A DNA stretch of 64,000 bases from Golubevia sp. BC0850 (taxonomy: Eukaryota; Basidiomycota; Exobasidiomycetes; Golubeviales; Golubeviaceae). Every line of letters starts with the position of its first letter. Within the stretch, counting starts at the first letter, position 1. The DNA is taken from contig JAAVVG010000001.1 in the NCBI GenBank assembly GCA_012976225.1, positions 992,001 to 1,056,000 of the forward strand. The letters run 5' to 3'. The notes under the pieces are model-generated. The model had not been told where the DNA came from, made no database searches, and was given only the letters and a program-made list of their open reading frames with translations. Made by a program: the position numbers and the translations under genes. Of the stretch, positions 9,786 to 22,029 are shown in pieces.

Positions 9786-12700
9786 TTAAGCACCAGAGTA
9801 GGTCGAAGAATGAGCCTGAGCGTGAGACTGAACAGGAGTTCGATTTTGAGGAGTCCCCGTTGCTGATAAGAAACCATCAGTTTGAGTAAGAAAATGAGGG
9901 CCGTTCGCTGGAGCAGGAGGGCGCCAGTTCTACGGAGAGAATCAAGAAAGGAAGACGAAAAGATTGGTCAGCCTCTCGAAACTTGTCGACACAAGAAACT
10001 CGACAAAAGGGAAGAAGCGACACTCACTACTCTCCTTCCTTCTTCATACAGATCTTCCAAAACGTCTTCAGTCCTTTCCGCTTTCTTGAATCCTTCCCAT
10101 AGTCGATAGAGCTGTAAAGCTGCTCTGGCATCTTCAATTGAGTCGTGTCCTTGTTCTTCGCCTCCAGCTTGAATGGCTTGCTTCAACAGGAACCAGGAGA
10201 GGAATCGAAGAGAGAGCTTACGAGGATGGGAAGGTGAGTGATAGAGATTGACGGTGTCTATGACTTGAGAAGGTGGAACGTAGATGTCTGGGAAGGGAGA
10301 GGGAGGAAGAGAATAAGATTGCTGCTACTGACCCCAATTTATCAAAGTATTCACTCACTGATGATGCGGAAATCTTTTTGGAGACCATGGCCAATGAAGA
10401 CACAGCCCAGATCTACGAGAAGTCTCAACTTCTTGTAGGCGACCTTCAAAGGCACCAAGGTGTGAGAAGAGGACTGAGGTTCGAGGTCGCCATCTGCGGG
10501 GAGAGTTGCGAGGAGAGGGTCAGCATCTAGATTAGAGTGAGAACTCGACTTCGAAGAAACTCACGAATGATTCCAGAGAACTGAGTAAGGTAGTCCATGA
10601 CTGGTTCCTGAGTGTAGATGTGATCATCGATAAAGGGCAGAGCTTCTTCTGGACCTTCACCTCTCAACACCGAAACTCTCGCCAAAGTCAATCGACTAGG
10701 TCTAATAACAGATCTAGTTCCATCAGATCGAACTTCCAGCTCCTCTTGGTTCAGAGCTACAAATTCAGCATCTATAGAGATGAGAGTTCCTTTCTTTGGA
10801 AGTTCATCTTCAGAAAGGACCTTATGTCTAATCCTAGCTGGATCGCGATTCCAAGCAATCGAAGTGTCTTCGCAGAGGATCTTGCTGTCCGGTACTGCCT
10901 TTGGTTCCACTTCAGATGAAGCATTTATTCTTTCGAACATGAGAACAGCTGGGATCTTCCAGGTGTTTGGGAATCCTAGAGCTTCGTCCTCGGAGATGTT
11001 GCGAACGAGGAAATCGTTGAAGAGGTACCAAGGACTCTTTGATTTTCCATCAGCAGTCATCTTGCCTTCTTCCTCTGGTACTCTGACGATAGTGCAGAGA
11101 TGTGGAGCTTCATTATCGGCTTGGATTTGAACGACCATTGCCTTGGAGAATGATTTGAAAGGGAAGGCATTGATGAGCTCCAGTCAAGCTGACAAGGGAC
11201 GACCAAAAGACTCACCCTCAAAGTGTAAATGGGAACCTCATCATTCTTCGGAAGGTCTGCCTTGTTCCAAATACCTCTAGATCTCAAATCCTCGCCAATG
11301 ACATCAATCTCGAGGTAAGGAGGGAGGTAGGTATTCCTTCGGCTGTTGCCTCCTGGTCCAACTCCATCGAGCCAGAACGTCAGCTGCTCTCCAGTGTGGA
11401 CTGAGGCGTTGATGCTTAGAACCCTTGGAAGATGTTCTCTAGATCTTAAAAGCCTTCGACTTCGAAGGGGAGCGGCTGGAGTTCCACAAGCTCCACAGCG
11501 GGCTTTCATCGACGATTCTCGAACCAGAGATCCTCGAAGGACTGAAGCAAAGTCCGTCGGCGGAGAGGGCTCATTGGAGAGGGGCTGCAGACGAGAGGCG
11601 AGAAGGAATATGGAGATCAGCATTCCGAGCTCGAATGGAGAAGCGGAGAAGTCGAATCTCAACTCACCTTTCTAGGATAGATAAGATCGACCACGTGAGA
11701 TTCGTTGCTCCTTTGCGAAGCAGCTCCGCAAGTTCCACAAACAATCTTGCTGAGAGCAGAAACCAAGAAGAGCTTCGAAACTGGACTATCTCTTGAGACG
11801 GCGAGAGGCATAGCTGTAGATCCTCGACGAGGGTGTGATTCAGGTGGAAGATGATCCGCAGATCCAGCTTCCGCTGCAGTTGAATCCAGAACGAATCGAT
11901 TGAGATGTTGGATAAGATTACTATAAGCTGCATCTGCTCCTGGAGAATCTTCCTTATCCATTAAACCTAAACTTGCAGCTCTGGAAGAATTTCCAAGAGC
12001 TCTAAGGAAATTAGTAGCTTGACAATTTGCACCTTTAGCATCTTCAAGCATTCGGAATAGGAATCCAGCTTCGCATAGGAAGCACTGTTCTCGAGTACAA
12101 GCATCGTAAATGTGAGTCTTGGCTAAGATACGGAAGGGATAGACGTAATGTAAGGCTTGAAGGTATGCATTGGCATAAGAATTTTGAATGTGAGTTTCTA
12201 AACCAGAGTACGTCGTCTTGTTATAGAATCCAAAGTCAAAGTCTTCGATTCCGAACTTGCTGTACTGAATAGTCTTGACGTGATAGTAAGAAGGCATAGC
12301 CTCTGCAGTACTCTGAAGACCTGGACTTGAAGGTAGCTCTGCGACAGCTGGCTCGTCAACTCCACTAGCAGCTCTTTTAGCAGCTTCCTTTTCCTTCTCA
12401 CTTCTGAAGAGAGGTAAACCAATTCTCCGCCTGTCTTCAGGTTTGCTCTTTGCACTCGGTCGAAGAGCAGCTGAACCCTTTCCAGTGACCACATTTCTTT
12501 TTCCTCGAAGATGTCTTGGGAGAGCTGCGTATCCCACTCCATCGACTATTCGCATGGAGGAGAGAACTGCGGGATCAATCTTGGTTGGCATATTGAAGAG
12601 AGGTGATTGATCCGAGACGCAATCTTCGTAGTCGAATCCGGAGAGGAGGGCGTCGGAGTAGTAAGGCATCCCGACACTTGAAAGAGGTCTGTAGGGAATA

Positions 12701-14302
12701 GAAGGAAAGGGTTGGCTTTAGAAGACGGAATCGCCGAAGGGTTCAGACTGAAATCACTCACGTCTCTGTCGTCCAATTCACTGTCACCGGCTGCTCAGGA
12801 ACATCAGGTCCTTCGGGAGCACTAGTTACGAAAGGGTTGAATTGAGCAGTAGATGGATCTGAAGCGTTAGACCAGAGTCGTACCGATCCATCTGCTTCAC
12901 CGAAAGCGAGAAAGTCAGAGGAAGGAGACATGGCGAGTGAAGTGAGGTAGGATCCAGTGTTGACCTAAGAAAGCAAGAAGAAAGCATGAGGCAGGTGAGC
13001 AGCGAAGAGAGAAATGGAGAGCTATACTGTCCTTTGTCCTCACTTGATAGAATCGTCCTTCTCCAGGATTTCCAACATCGACCATCTGGAAATGACCATG
13101 AGCTGAAGCAACTATGACTGTCGTTGAGAGTTTCGGGTAGATTCCAAGTAGAGCAGGTCCTCCAGGAGCGGCGAACGGGATTGGTACCAGGGGCCTGAGA
13201 GTTCGGACGTCATGAACCTTGATTAGAGGTTCAGGAACTGGGTGACCAAGACTGCGAGAGGGAAGAAGAACAGATCTCAGCGAAAATGAATAGGATACTC
13301 CGGCTCGTTCTGTCAGTGCTTACCGAATTGTCCACCCAACACTATAGATCAAATTCCCATCTACCTGCATATCGATGAATCCACCAGGATGAGCATGTAG
13401 CTTGTGTTCGACCCTTAAAGATCGAGGATCTCTAAGTTGAACATGACCAGCTGCAGTTCCAGCACAGATCATACGATTTGATTTGCGAATATGAACTATT
13501 GGAGCTTCGGAAGCGACCTGTTTCGAGAGGTGGAAGAGAAGATGGAGCCCATCGGCTTTCCTTTAACCTCCCACTCCTTCCTCGACAAACTCGATGAGAA
13601 ACAAGTAACAGATACTTACACTTCTGACAACGCTTCCCGAATTCCTGTTGATCGATACTATCTGATCTTCCTCGCTTGCGACACCTGAACCAGTTCCACC
13701 TCCAGCTATCAGTTCGGAACTGCCAACGAGAGGCGAGGCGCACATGGAAGCTAGGTTCATGTTTGATGAGATGTCGCTGTTAAAGATTGAGATTTGAGGC
13801 GTGAGATAGAGGAGTAAGGAGGAAGATTAGAGGTAGATCTTGGAGCAAAAGATTAGCAAGGGCGGTCATGCTGTCTCTTCCCAGCTCGATTCCTTCCAAC
13901 TCTGTATGACTTGGCCTTCCAATCTTTCCAACTCAGTTAGATATATACCTCCTGATGTATCTCATCGATCCTCAATATCTCTTCATTGACTGACCTTGCT
14001 CTCAAACTCCATCTTCCCACTCCCCTTCTATTTCCACATCGAATTCCATCATTGCCTAGGGTGAGGATGTTTCCATTGTCTACTAGGATATCTTTGGTTG
14101 GACTTGGTTTTAGAGCTGTGCCATGACAAGGGAAGGAAGTGTATCTTTGTAAACTTGAAGAATAATGAGAGATCAATTGACCAGAGTTGCTGCCAACCCA
14201 TAGAAGTTCGCTGAAAGGATCGAAAGAGATTGAGGAAACCCCACCTAAGATTCCTGGAGGACTATTGTTTGATAAAATATGAGCTGACTCTGTCCATTCC
14301 AT
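9786..14302 (-). CDS. PAN2: PAN2, catalytic subunit of the PAN2-PAN3 poly(A) nuclease
   Basis: A cytoplasmic 3'-5' exonuclease that starts mRNA poly(A) tail shortening with PAN3. Domains in order: an N-terminal WD40 propeller (about 12780-14302; [24 protein letters not shown]), a linker, a ubiquitin-hydrolase-like domain from about 12669 to 11200 ([20 protein letters not shown], with Ser where a protease has Cys, as in all PAN2), and an RNase-T/DEDDh exonuclease. The exonuclease shows [22 protein letters not shown] and [14 protein letters not shown], giving the acidic residues and His of the active site. The last exon begins [14 protein letters not shown] and ends SSTYSGA at 9786. I start at the ATG at 14300-14302 (MEWTES). 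About 1,150 residues in many exons. Confidence 0.93.
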
Positions 14303-14995
14303 CTTTGATGAATTGGAAGATAGAGAGTGACAGTGTAGCAAGTTGTTCAATCGCGACACCTTGGTTTCAATGTATTTTTCTTAAACTGCCATAATCATTC
14401 CGTGAATCTACTTTCTATTTTATCCTCAAGGTTCAACTTTCACTTGATCTTCGGTCCTAGAGACTTCTCAAGAACTGAAGAGAAGAGAAAGTCTTAATCC
14501 AAGTCTCGTCAGGAGAAGCCAGCTAAGAGGCAAAGGCTAAACTTCGGGTGAGAATCAGGAAACGTTTGAGATCGAGTTGGTAGATGAGACAGCTGGAAGC
14601 GTTTCAGTGATATAGGAAAGGGAGAAGAACGAATGGAACTGAAGAAAGCGGAAGAACGAGAGAGGGAAAGAGAGCATCGAATTGGACTGTTATGATGGAA
14701 TCAAGAGAGGAGGCAAGGAAAGCTTGATGGATGGCTGGAGCTCTGGATGCTTCCTCAATCTGGTATCCCGACATCAGAGGACGGTCTCAATTCAAAGTTA
14801 AGATCAAGATAGTGTCAAATTCCAAGATAGGAATAGGGAGAGATTAGGAAAGGGGCTCCCTTCTTTTCTTCCAATGATGCAAATAATATCCATACCAATT
14901 TGGCTAGCTTGCACGCTGTGATGCCTAAATTATACCATCTTTCGGGTCTGAAATTAGAAAAGAAGTGAAAAGGAGAAACCGGTTGGGCTAGAGAG
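14303..14995. other. Divergent upstream region of PAN2 and the orphan gene
   Basis: About 690 bp between two divergent starts. It is purine-rich in places (14580-14720) on the plus strand. I see no TATA box, repeat or RNA gene. Confidence 0.5.
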
Positions 14996-16453
14996 ATGGA
15001 GAAGCTTGAATGGAACGTAGCCAGGGAAAACTAACTTCTCCCTCCCCCCCATCTCTCACACCTCCCTCTCACAATTCTACAGGCTCGAAAAGCTAAGAGA
15101 TGGAAACCAAAGGGTTCCGGGTGGGTCTCACTCATTCATTCAGCGGATTTCAATGGGCTAGATGAGTCAACCTTCCTTCCAGTAAAGCAAGTCAGTTACA
15201 AACCGCTCTCCTACTTTCAAGCAGAACCGTCGTGGAAGACAAAGACGTATACTGAGGTTCTTGCTTTATCAAAACTCAACCCTTTGGCTCTGGATCTAAT
15301 CTTTTCTTTCGATGCTGTCTTGAGACCAGATTCCAGTATCACCGCAAATCAATTCTTCAATCAACCTCCACCTTCCCTAACTGAGATTCAAGTATTGCTA
15401 CAAGTTCATAAAATCGTATCTCCTCAAAGAGATCAAGAGACTCCTTTACCCTATCTTCTTAACAAGTATTACGAAAACCTTTACCATCTGAGCTTGCAAC
15501 CCTTTGAACCTCTCTACCGATTAGCTCTCCCAATCAATCCGTCAGATGAAGAACTATTTTATAAAATTACAATCAAGTTCAGAAATGCAGATGGAGTCTA
15601 CTCAGGCAACTGGGCTGCTTTCTTTTTTCCATTGTCCTTTAGACAGACCTATCAAGCCTCTTCCTCCAGTTCTTAAGCCAATCACAACTCAATCAGCCCC
15701 AAATCAAAGAGTCAATCAAGACAATTCATGGGATGAAGAATGTGCTTCTGCCCACGCAATTGTAATCAGTCCTCTCCCTGAATCTTTCCCTTCCAGCTCC
15801 TCTTCCTCTTCCAAGCCTACCTTTGAAATCGACAAGTCAGCTCCTCTTCCAAGTTTCAAGGTTGGATCAACGAAAGCGGATGAAGGAAAGCAGGTTGCTT
15901 CAAAGCAAACCGCTTCAAAGGTGGGGTCAGTGTGTCAAGAGAAAGCTCAGAAGGGTAAAGGAAAGGAGAAGGAGCCGGAGAAACCGAACCTAGACGATCA
16001 AATCCAGCTGCCTCTCCACACAATTCTCGCTGCCTCCTGTCTTGCTCAACCCTTCAACTCCTGCCAGTTCAGTCATTCCTCAATCTGCTAAGAGCGCAGG
16101 CGTTATCCTAGATTCAAATTGGCCTACAAATCAAGGAGGAGCTCCAAGAGCAGGCAGGAAATCAAGTGGAGATGAGGGAATGCAATCTCAACAGAAGAAA
16201 GTAAGAAGTCTGTCTCCCAAAGTCGAGATTGAACAAATGGAGGAAAACTTTGGCGAGGTTGTTAGAATCACAAAGTAAGGAATCAAGGTTCTGCTCCCAA
16301 TCCAGTGAGATCTCGAATCGCAGGATCAGTTGGAGAACTCGGCTGAGGCAAATGAAGAGTAATACGATTCGGATTCCAGCAGCCGCTCTTTGGCCTGAGG
16401 TTATCGCTATTTTTTCTCAATCATACCCGGATACCCCTCATTTTTTTTCATGA
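14996..16453 (+). CDS. Orphan protein with globular N-terminus and disordered C-terminal half
   Basis: I do not recognise the family. A likely start is the ATG at 14996 (MEKLEWN), then a 66-nt intron at 15017-15082 with an atypical GTAGCC donor, then a long exon reading RKAKRWKPKGSGW, FLPVKQVSYKPLSYF, LNPLALDLIFSFDAVLRPDSS, LLNKYYENLYHLSLQPF and LPINPSDEELFYKI. A frame change near 15570-15650 implies another intron. After it the chain is Ser/Pro/Lys-rich ([29 protein letters not shown]), and a further splice is needed near 16040. The last junction is clear: GTAAGG at 16276 and an exon ending WPEVIAIFSQSYPDTPHFF. The internal gene model is therefore provisional, but the reading frame and splice logic support a real gene. 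Confidence 0.5.
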
Positions 16454-16726
16454 CGAGATTTCGTCACGGTTCCATTGTTTTTGTATTTCATATCCCTCCA
16501 TTCTTTTGTACTTTTCTCTTCTATGAAGAAGACAACCCGTTATTTCTTGTATTTCAGCTGACTATATTCGCTTTTCAAACTTCATCGTTTTGCCTCGATC
16601 CAGCGTTCCATCCAACTAATCTCAAAGGTGTGAGGGCGTTCAGAAGAGTGAAAATTAAGCTGGAACGGTCTAGTGTACAATTTTTGGATTATCGAACTCT
16701 TCGTACGGAATCTATCGTTTCATCAG

Positions 16727-19236
16727 TCACTGCGGTTTCTCGGTCAGAACCCAATTCAAAGCATCATCCAAATTTGCGTTCCATTCTGCCATCCCTTGAA
16801 AGTCGTTGCCTCCGTTTCCGAAACTGTTCGGAATGAGAGAAGGGCCTGGTCCTTGAGCACCAGCCATAGAAGAGAGCCAGTCTGGAAGATCGTTTGCTGT
16901 GTCGCCAGTTGGCATTAGCTGGTCGAAGCTTAAAAAGTCTGGCAGATCTTCAGGAGACTGGGAGAGCACGGGAAAGCGCAAGGCGTCAGAAAAGAGGAAG
17001 TGTCAGAACAAATATGTTAGAGAGGCGGAAAGTCGACACTCACCCAGCTTGCATTCGAGTTTGAACCTTCGTTACTATTAACTCCCGCACTAGAACCTCT
17101 ACTGGTCTGGAACAAACTAGCGAGATCCGCCTCAGATCCAGAGCCATTATCCCCCGTACGTCCTTCTGAACTCATTTTCGATTCTCGATCTTCCAACATT
17201 TGTCTAGCCTTTCCTAATCCACTTTTAGCCAAAGCTACGAGGGACGGAGTCGTTTTACTTGAATCGGCGGTAGCAAGAGCTTCGATCGTCACTTCAACTT
17301 CTTTCAAAGTGACTTCGATCTCCTCTCTCTTTGCTCCTCTCTTCATCTCTCTTTCTGCTTTCTCGATCCCAAAGAAACCTACGCATAGAATGGTTGGGCG
17401 AATCACATTGGTACTAGTTCGGACCATGCCTTCTGAAGAGACGAAAGTCATTAGATAAATTAATCGATGATAACTTTCCATAGCCAACTTTTCCAATTGT
17501 TCCCTACTCTCTTCTTGTGAAGCAGTTTGATTTAAGGTTTCCAATGGGTTCGAATCTTGAGGAGAGAAGAAACCAAAGTCTTGAAGAGCGTAATAGATCG
17601 TAAAGACTACTCCATGGAACAGACTCTGAAGTAGGAAAGGAAAAGTGGTCAATCGCTAACTTCCTCCTCAGAGTGAACGTACGCACTAAATTAAACTCAC
17701 CTCCGTATAGTAACACTTCAGTCTTCTCTTCCAAATCGAATTGTCTTTCCTGTCTCTACTTGATTCAAACCTTTCAGGATTGTCGGCATCAAAAATCACT
17801 TCCTTCGGCCTTTCGTTCCACCATTTCCTCAAGACTTGAATAGCTCTGAAGACTTCAGTTGCATTGATGCCTTTCGATTGAGCTCTGGTGCTCACAAAAG
17901 GTCTATTGAAATCTCTCGTGAGAAATGAGAGCTTTAGCAGGCAAGCAACTCTCTGCATCTCGAAGAGCTGGTCTTTCGACCAACTTGGAGGTAGCGGTGG
18001 CTGATTTGAATTGGTGATGTCATGAGTGATAGAGATAAAATCATTCGGAGAAGGTAACCATTTTGGTAAATCCACGTCGAAAGAATCCTCAGCGATTAGA
18101 AGCGGTTTCCGAGTCGCGAAGCCATAGAAGCTATCAGCGATGAAGGAAGCCCAGAATAACCTTGTGTGTCTTAACTTGTCTCCAGTAGATAAATCTGCTT
18201 TCGGTTGTCGATTCAAACCATTGTCATAAAGTAGTTTAATGACACCTGCCAGAGTAGTCGGTTGAATTGAAAGTAGTGATTCGTCTGGAGGTTTCGAATT
18301 GGAATCACTGCTGTTCTGGAGTAGCCCGTTTTCAGATAGATCGTTCTCTAGGGTATACATCAAATAACAGGCTTCCAAGGCATCTAATGGATCATCTTGG
18401 ATAATTGAACCTCCATTTGCATGTAAACGAAGTCTAAAAGCTCTGTATAAAGCCTCTCTTAACTCGAACTTGCGTCTGAGATCGACCTCTACTATTCCCT
18501 CTGAAGTATTTGAAAAGTCTAAATGTCCAGCTCCTACACAGGCTACTGCTAAAATCGTTAGTTCTGAAGCGGTGGTTTCACCGCGAGTTAAAGATTGCTG
18601 ATTTTGAAGAAAAGATTTGAATCTCGGTAAGAATTGATCTGGATGGCACAGTGGCTGTAAAGGAGAGATTGAAATGAAGAACTGGGCTACGCAAGCTTCT
18701 AATAGAGGTCGAGTGAACCCATTGACTCCAAAAAGAGAGTCTTTGCTTGGAGGATTGAGACTCGGCACGACACTGGAAGTGGATAAAAGAGTTAAGGCTT
18801 CACCGTCATTGTCGTTGAAACTATAGTTTGAAATTCTGTTGAGAGTGCTAGTACTGGGTTCTGAGCTGGGAGTATCAAAACTTTGCTGAAGTTGATAAGA
18901 GGTTGTTGAGGTTGTTGCATGATTCGAAGAATATGAACTCGGCAACCTTTTTTGCTTCTCTCTTTCTTCTTCTTCTTCTCTAATCTCTCTTAATCTCTTT
19001 CCGTTTCTCTTTCTAGGTTGAATGATTTCACTCTCACAATTGACTCCAGTGACTTGACAAGCTGAACAAACGATGCTCGCTTGATTTCCTCCTTGAGTTA
19101 CTAACTTCTCTGCTTTGTCGCACTTGATCTGCAAGGAGACTTTCATGATTTCAGTCGACAATATCGAGTCCAGGCCTGGAGATTCTTAACTCACCTTTCT
19201 TCTTCTGCAGTTCGAACAGCTTTTGTGAGTCGACAT
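16727..19236 (-). CDS. Zn(II)2Cys6 fungal transcription factor
   Basis: A nuclear regulator of the Gal4-type binuclear zinc cluster class. The 42-nt first coding exon (19195-19236) encodes MSTHKSCSNCRRRK; a 66-nt intron follows and exon 2 starts IKCDKAEK at 19128. Joined, the cluster reads CX2CX6C, a loop, then CSACQVTGVNC (CX2CX6C). A basic stretch (RKRNGKRLREIRE) and a Ser-rich linker follow. The middle region (PLLEACVAQFFISISPLQPLCHP, LACVGAGHLDF) has the character of the fungal-specific regulatory domain. The C-terminal exons end DDALNWVLTEKPQ, an acidic/aromatic, activation-like tail. About 800 residues. The target pathway cannot be inferred; no metabolic cluster adjoins it. Confidence 0.88.
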
Positions 19237-19591
19237 CGGAGATGAGAATGTTTCAGTCAGAAGGCGCAGTGACTTTTTAGACTTCTTTTGGTCTCGAGCA
19301 CGTGGTCCAACGGACAGATCACAACACTCTCAACATCAAGTATGAAGGAAATAGAAAATGGAGATCAGTACATTAGAGTAAAGAGAAAGGGGGTAACTCG
19401 AAGCAGAAGAGTGGTATACAACAAAGGCAAAGACGCAAAACAAAACAATTACAAAGATCGGTAGTCTTAGCAGAGAAAGTGGGCCGTTCCTATCATAAAG
19501 CATTGAAGAGAATCAAATGAGTTCAAACTAGGCTAGAAAGAAAGGGGAGGGAAAGTTGAAGACTGAACCTGAAGAAACAGCCCTCGTCCAT
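19237..19591. other. Upstream region of the zinc-cluster gene
   Basis: Lies between the CHL4-like stop (-) and the transcription factor start (-), so it should hold the factor's promoter. No recognisable box or repeat. Confidence 0.5.
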
Positions 19592-21872
19592 TCATTTCCT
19601 CTTCTTATTCTCCTTCTTTCCCGCCACAACCTTAGTCCCTTTCACGTTGGTCAACCAATCCGGTAGGCCCTTTCCTTCATCTTCTATCCTCTTGTTTTTG
19701 TTTCTAGAGTTGAGATTCGTTTCATTTGAAGGTTCACCAGTTGGAGTCTTCTTATCCAAGCCCTGTGAAACCAATTGTCTCAGACCTGCTAGAACGTGGG
19801 TTCCTTCCAAACGGAGACGAATTGGTTCAGCAGTTGAAGAAGAAGATGAGTTATTTGGTAGATGAGTTGAAAGACTTGAAGGTTGATGATACGGAGGGTA
19901 GGTTGGGAAGGGTAAATGAAGCTGTAGGAGAAGATTTGCGGGAGAATGAAAAGGTCAACAAGATTTTTGGAAGATTAGGAGAATTCAAAAATTTGATTCA
20001 TGCTGGGATAATTAGAGTGTGAGTCGAATTTGAATTGTTCCAAGAACTCACCTCATAATCGATCCTCTCAACTTTTGGTAAATCCCGATCCATCTCATCT
20101 TCATCTTCATCTTCACCAAAGATTTCTTCAGCCTCTCTTTTCCTATCTTGAATTTCTCTATTCTTGAATTTCTTCTTTAACTCTCTTTGAGCAGGATGAT
20201 TTAATCCCAATCCGATCCTCTCTTTTTCCTTTCCCTTTCCGTTTTCTTCAAAATTTCTTAAAATCCTTTCAATATCAACTTCTCCATTTTGATTTTCGTT
20301 TCCCTCTAACTCTTCACTTTCTTCAACGAAACTTTCATCTTCCTTTCTCCTTCGTTTCTCATCTCTAATCAACGGATTATCTTCCAAATCACCTCTTTTC
20401 AATCCTCTAGATTTCCCACCTCCTAAATTGCAATGTCCTTCGAACAAATCATCGGAAATAGAATTCCCATTTGAATCTCCTAAAGAGCCCAATAAAATGG
20501 CTTTCAAAGCTAAAGGATCTTTACCTTTTAATTCTGGCAAAGGTTCTAAAATCCCAGTTCGTTTCAAACTTTCCCTCTCCCTTCCATCTGTATCCAAACT
20601 TTCATCTTCCCCAATTTTCTTCTTACCCCTTCCACCAATTCCACTCTCCGGAACTCTAATTCCCAACCCTCCCAAACTTTGAGCCAAAGCTGCGAAACTC
20701 ATTTCCTTCATTTCTGAAGCTCCACCACCATTGACGTTTGAACCTAAAGTTCCGGAGAATAGAAGGAATGGAGAACCAGGGATCAGAAGAATGTGTAAAG
20801 GAGTTGAACAACAAAGATCCAAGGTTGAAGGAGCTGGAGTTAATCTGAAATGAATGAAACTTGAAGTTGAGGTGGTAGGGTAGAGATGAAGGTAATGAGA
20901 GAAATAATGTCGAAGTTCTTGGGAGAAGAGGGAGTGGAGTTGAGGTGGGGAGGGGGAGGAGGCTAAGAGAAAGTAGAGAGATTGGAGGGTCAGCGAGAGA
21001 AGATTGTGAGAGACCGAGTCTTTCGTCCTCGCTCTCCTCGTAATGAGAGCTATCTGATCGAAAAACAAGCTCGAAATTGTTGGGTGAGGCTGAGGTGGGT
21101 TGGTGGCCTAAAAGTGGGCAAAGCTCTGAATCTCAGTACTGCTGTATGCTTCTATCTCCGTCGCTTCGATGCCTTTACAGTCATACCAACACGTTTTTCT
21201 CATCTACTGAATGTATATGTTGTGATATGACAGGTCTACGAAGAGGAGCCCTGCAGCCGAAGACTCCTCACCCAACTCCTCCTTACATCTTCAGCTCCCT
21301 CACTTCTACTCACCTTTATGGCCAACAGGATAAATCAATTTTCCAGCGACCCAAGTTCTAGTTCCGACTCTCACCTCCCCTTTGGGTACATGATCCTCTC
21401 TCAAACTGCTTCCTACCACATAACAAGAATCGATCATGGCCAACATTTCATAAGTAAAACCTCTTGGCCAATCCACTCCCAAAACCCTTTCCACAGCTCT
21501 GACTTTTGGAACTTTCGTACTTCTCATCGAAACATCCCATAAGTGGATGAGGTCTTTTAATGAAGAAGAAGGTTTTGAATTGATTAAACGTTTGGCTGCT
21601 TCAAGGTCTTGTTGTGAAAGATCTTGATGAGGTGCATCAGTCGATGATGGGTTGTGAGTTAGAATTGGTGGTAGAATTGAGATTGATTTTGAGTTTAACC
21701 AAATTAAACAAAGATTGATAATTGAAGTTTTATCTAGACGAGATAGAATTCTTCGAGTTGGAATCGAGTGAGCGAGTAAAGTTGAAGAAGAATAAGAATG
21801 AGGCAGAGATGAGGATAATGATGAAGATGAAGAGGATGGATCTAAAACTGATAAGCCATATTCTGAACTCAT
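19592..21872 (-). CDS. CHL4: Inner kinetochore protein CHL4/Mis15 (CENP-N family)
   Basis: A component of the constitutive centromere network that reads the CENP-A nucleosome with Iml3/CENP-L. N-terminal marks are RILSRLDKTSIINLCLIWL, KDLIHLWDVSMRSTK and VDWPRGFTYEMLAMIDSCY, matching the family's first helical unit. The second large exon (about 19998-21068) starts FFDQIALITRRARTKDS, continues with a beta-rich part, and then carries an unusually long Lys/Glu-rich insert (RRRKEDESFVEESEE, EEIFGEDEDEDEMDRD). The final exon ends with EGTHVLAGLRQLVSQG and LPDWLTNVKG, equivalent to the CENP-N C-terminal 'GtHv.aGlR.L...G...P.Wlt' block, plus a basic tail (KKENKKRK). Start is the ATG at 21870-21872. 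It is head to head with the GPALPP gene, 157 bp apart. Confidence 0.78.
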
Positions 21873-22029
21873 AATAAGTCAGAAGAAACCGATTCCAATC
21901 CAGAAGGAGAAGGATTTCAAAGGGTGTTGGTGTGTTGTGGTAGTAGAGCTGGAGACGCAGATACGCAGACGCGAGGAAAGATTGCAAAGCCTGACCGAAC
22001 TCGACACCACCCTAGTAATTCTAATAATT

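Noticed and set aside
17540-17560. A GGTTCGAATC word resembling a tRNA T-arm
   Set aside because: Lies in the coding sequence of the zinc-cluster factor and has no acceptor stem or anticodon arm around it.
14996-19236. A secondary-metabolite or sugar-utilisation cluster around the zinc-cluster regulator
   Set aside because: Neighbours are PAN2, an orphan and kinetochore/GPALPP genes; no biosynthetic or transport enzymes adjoin it.
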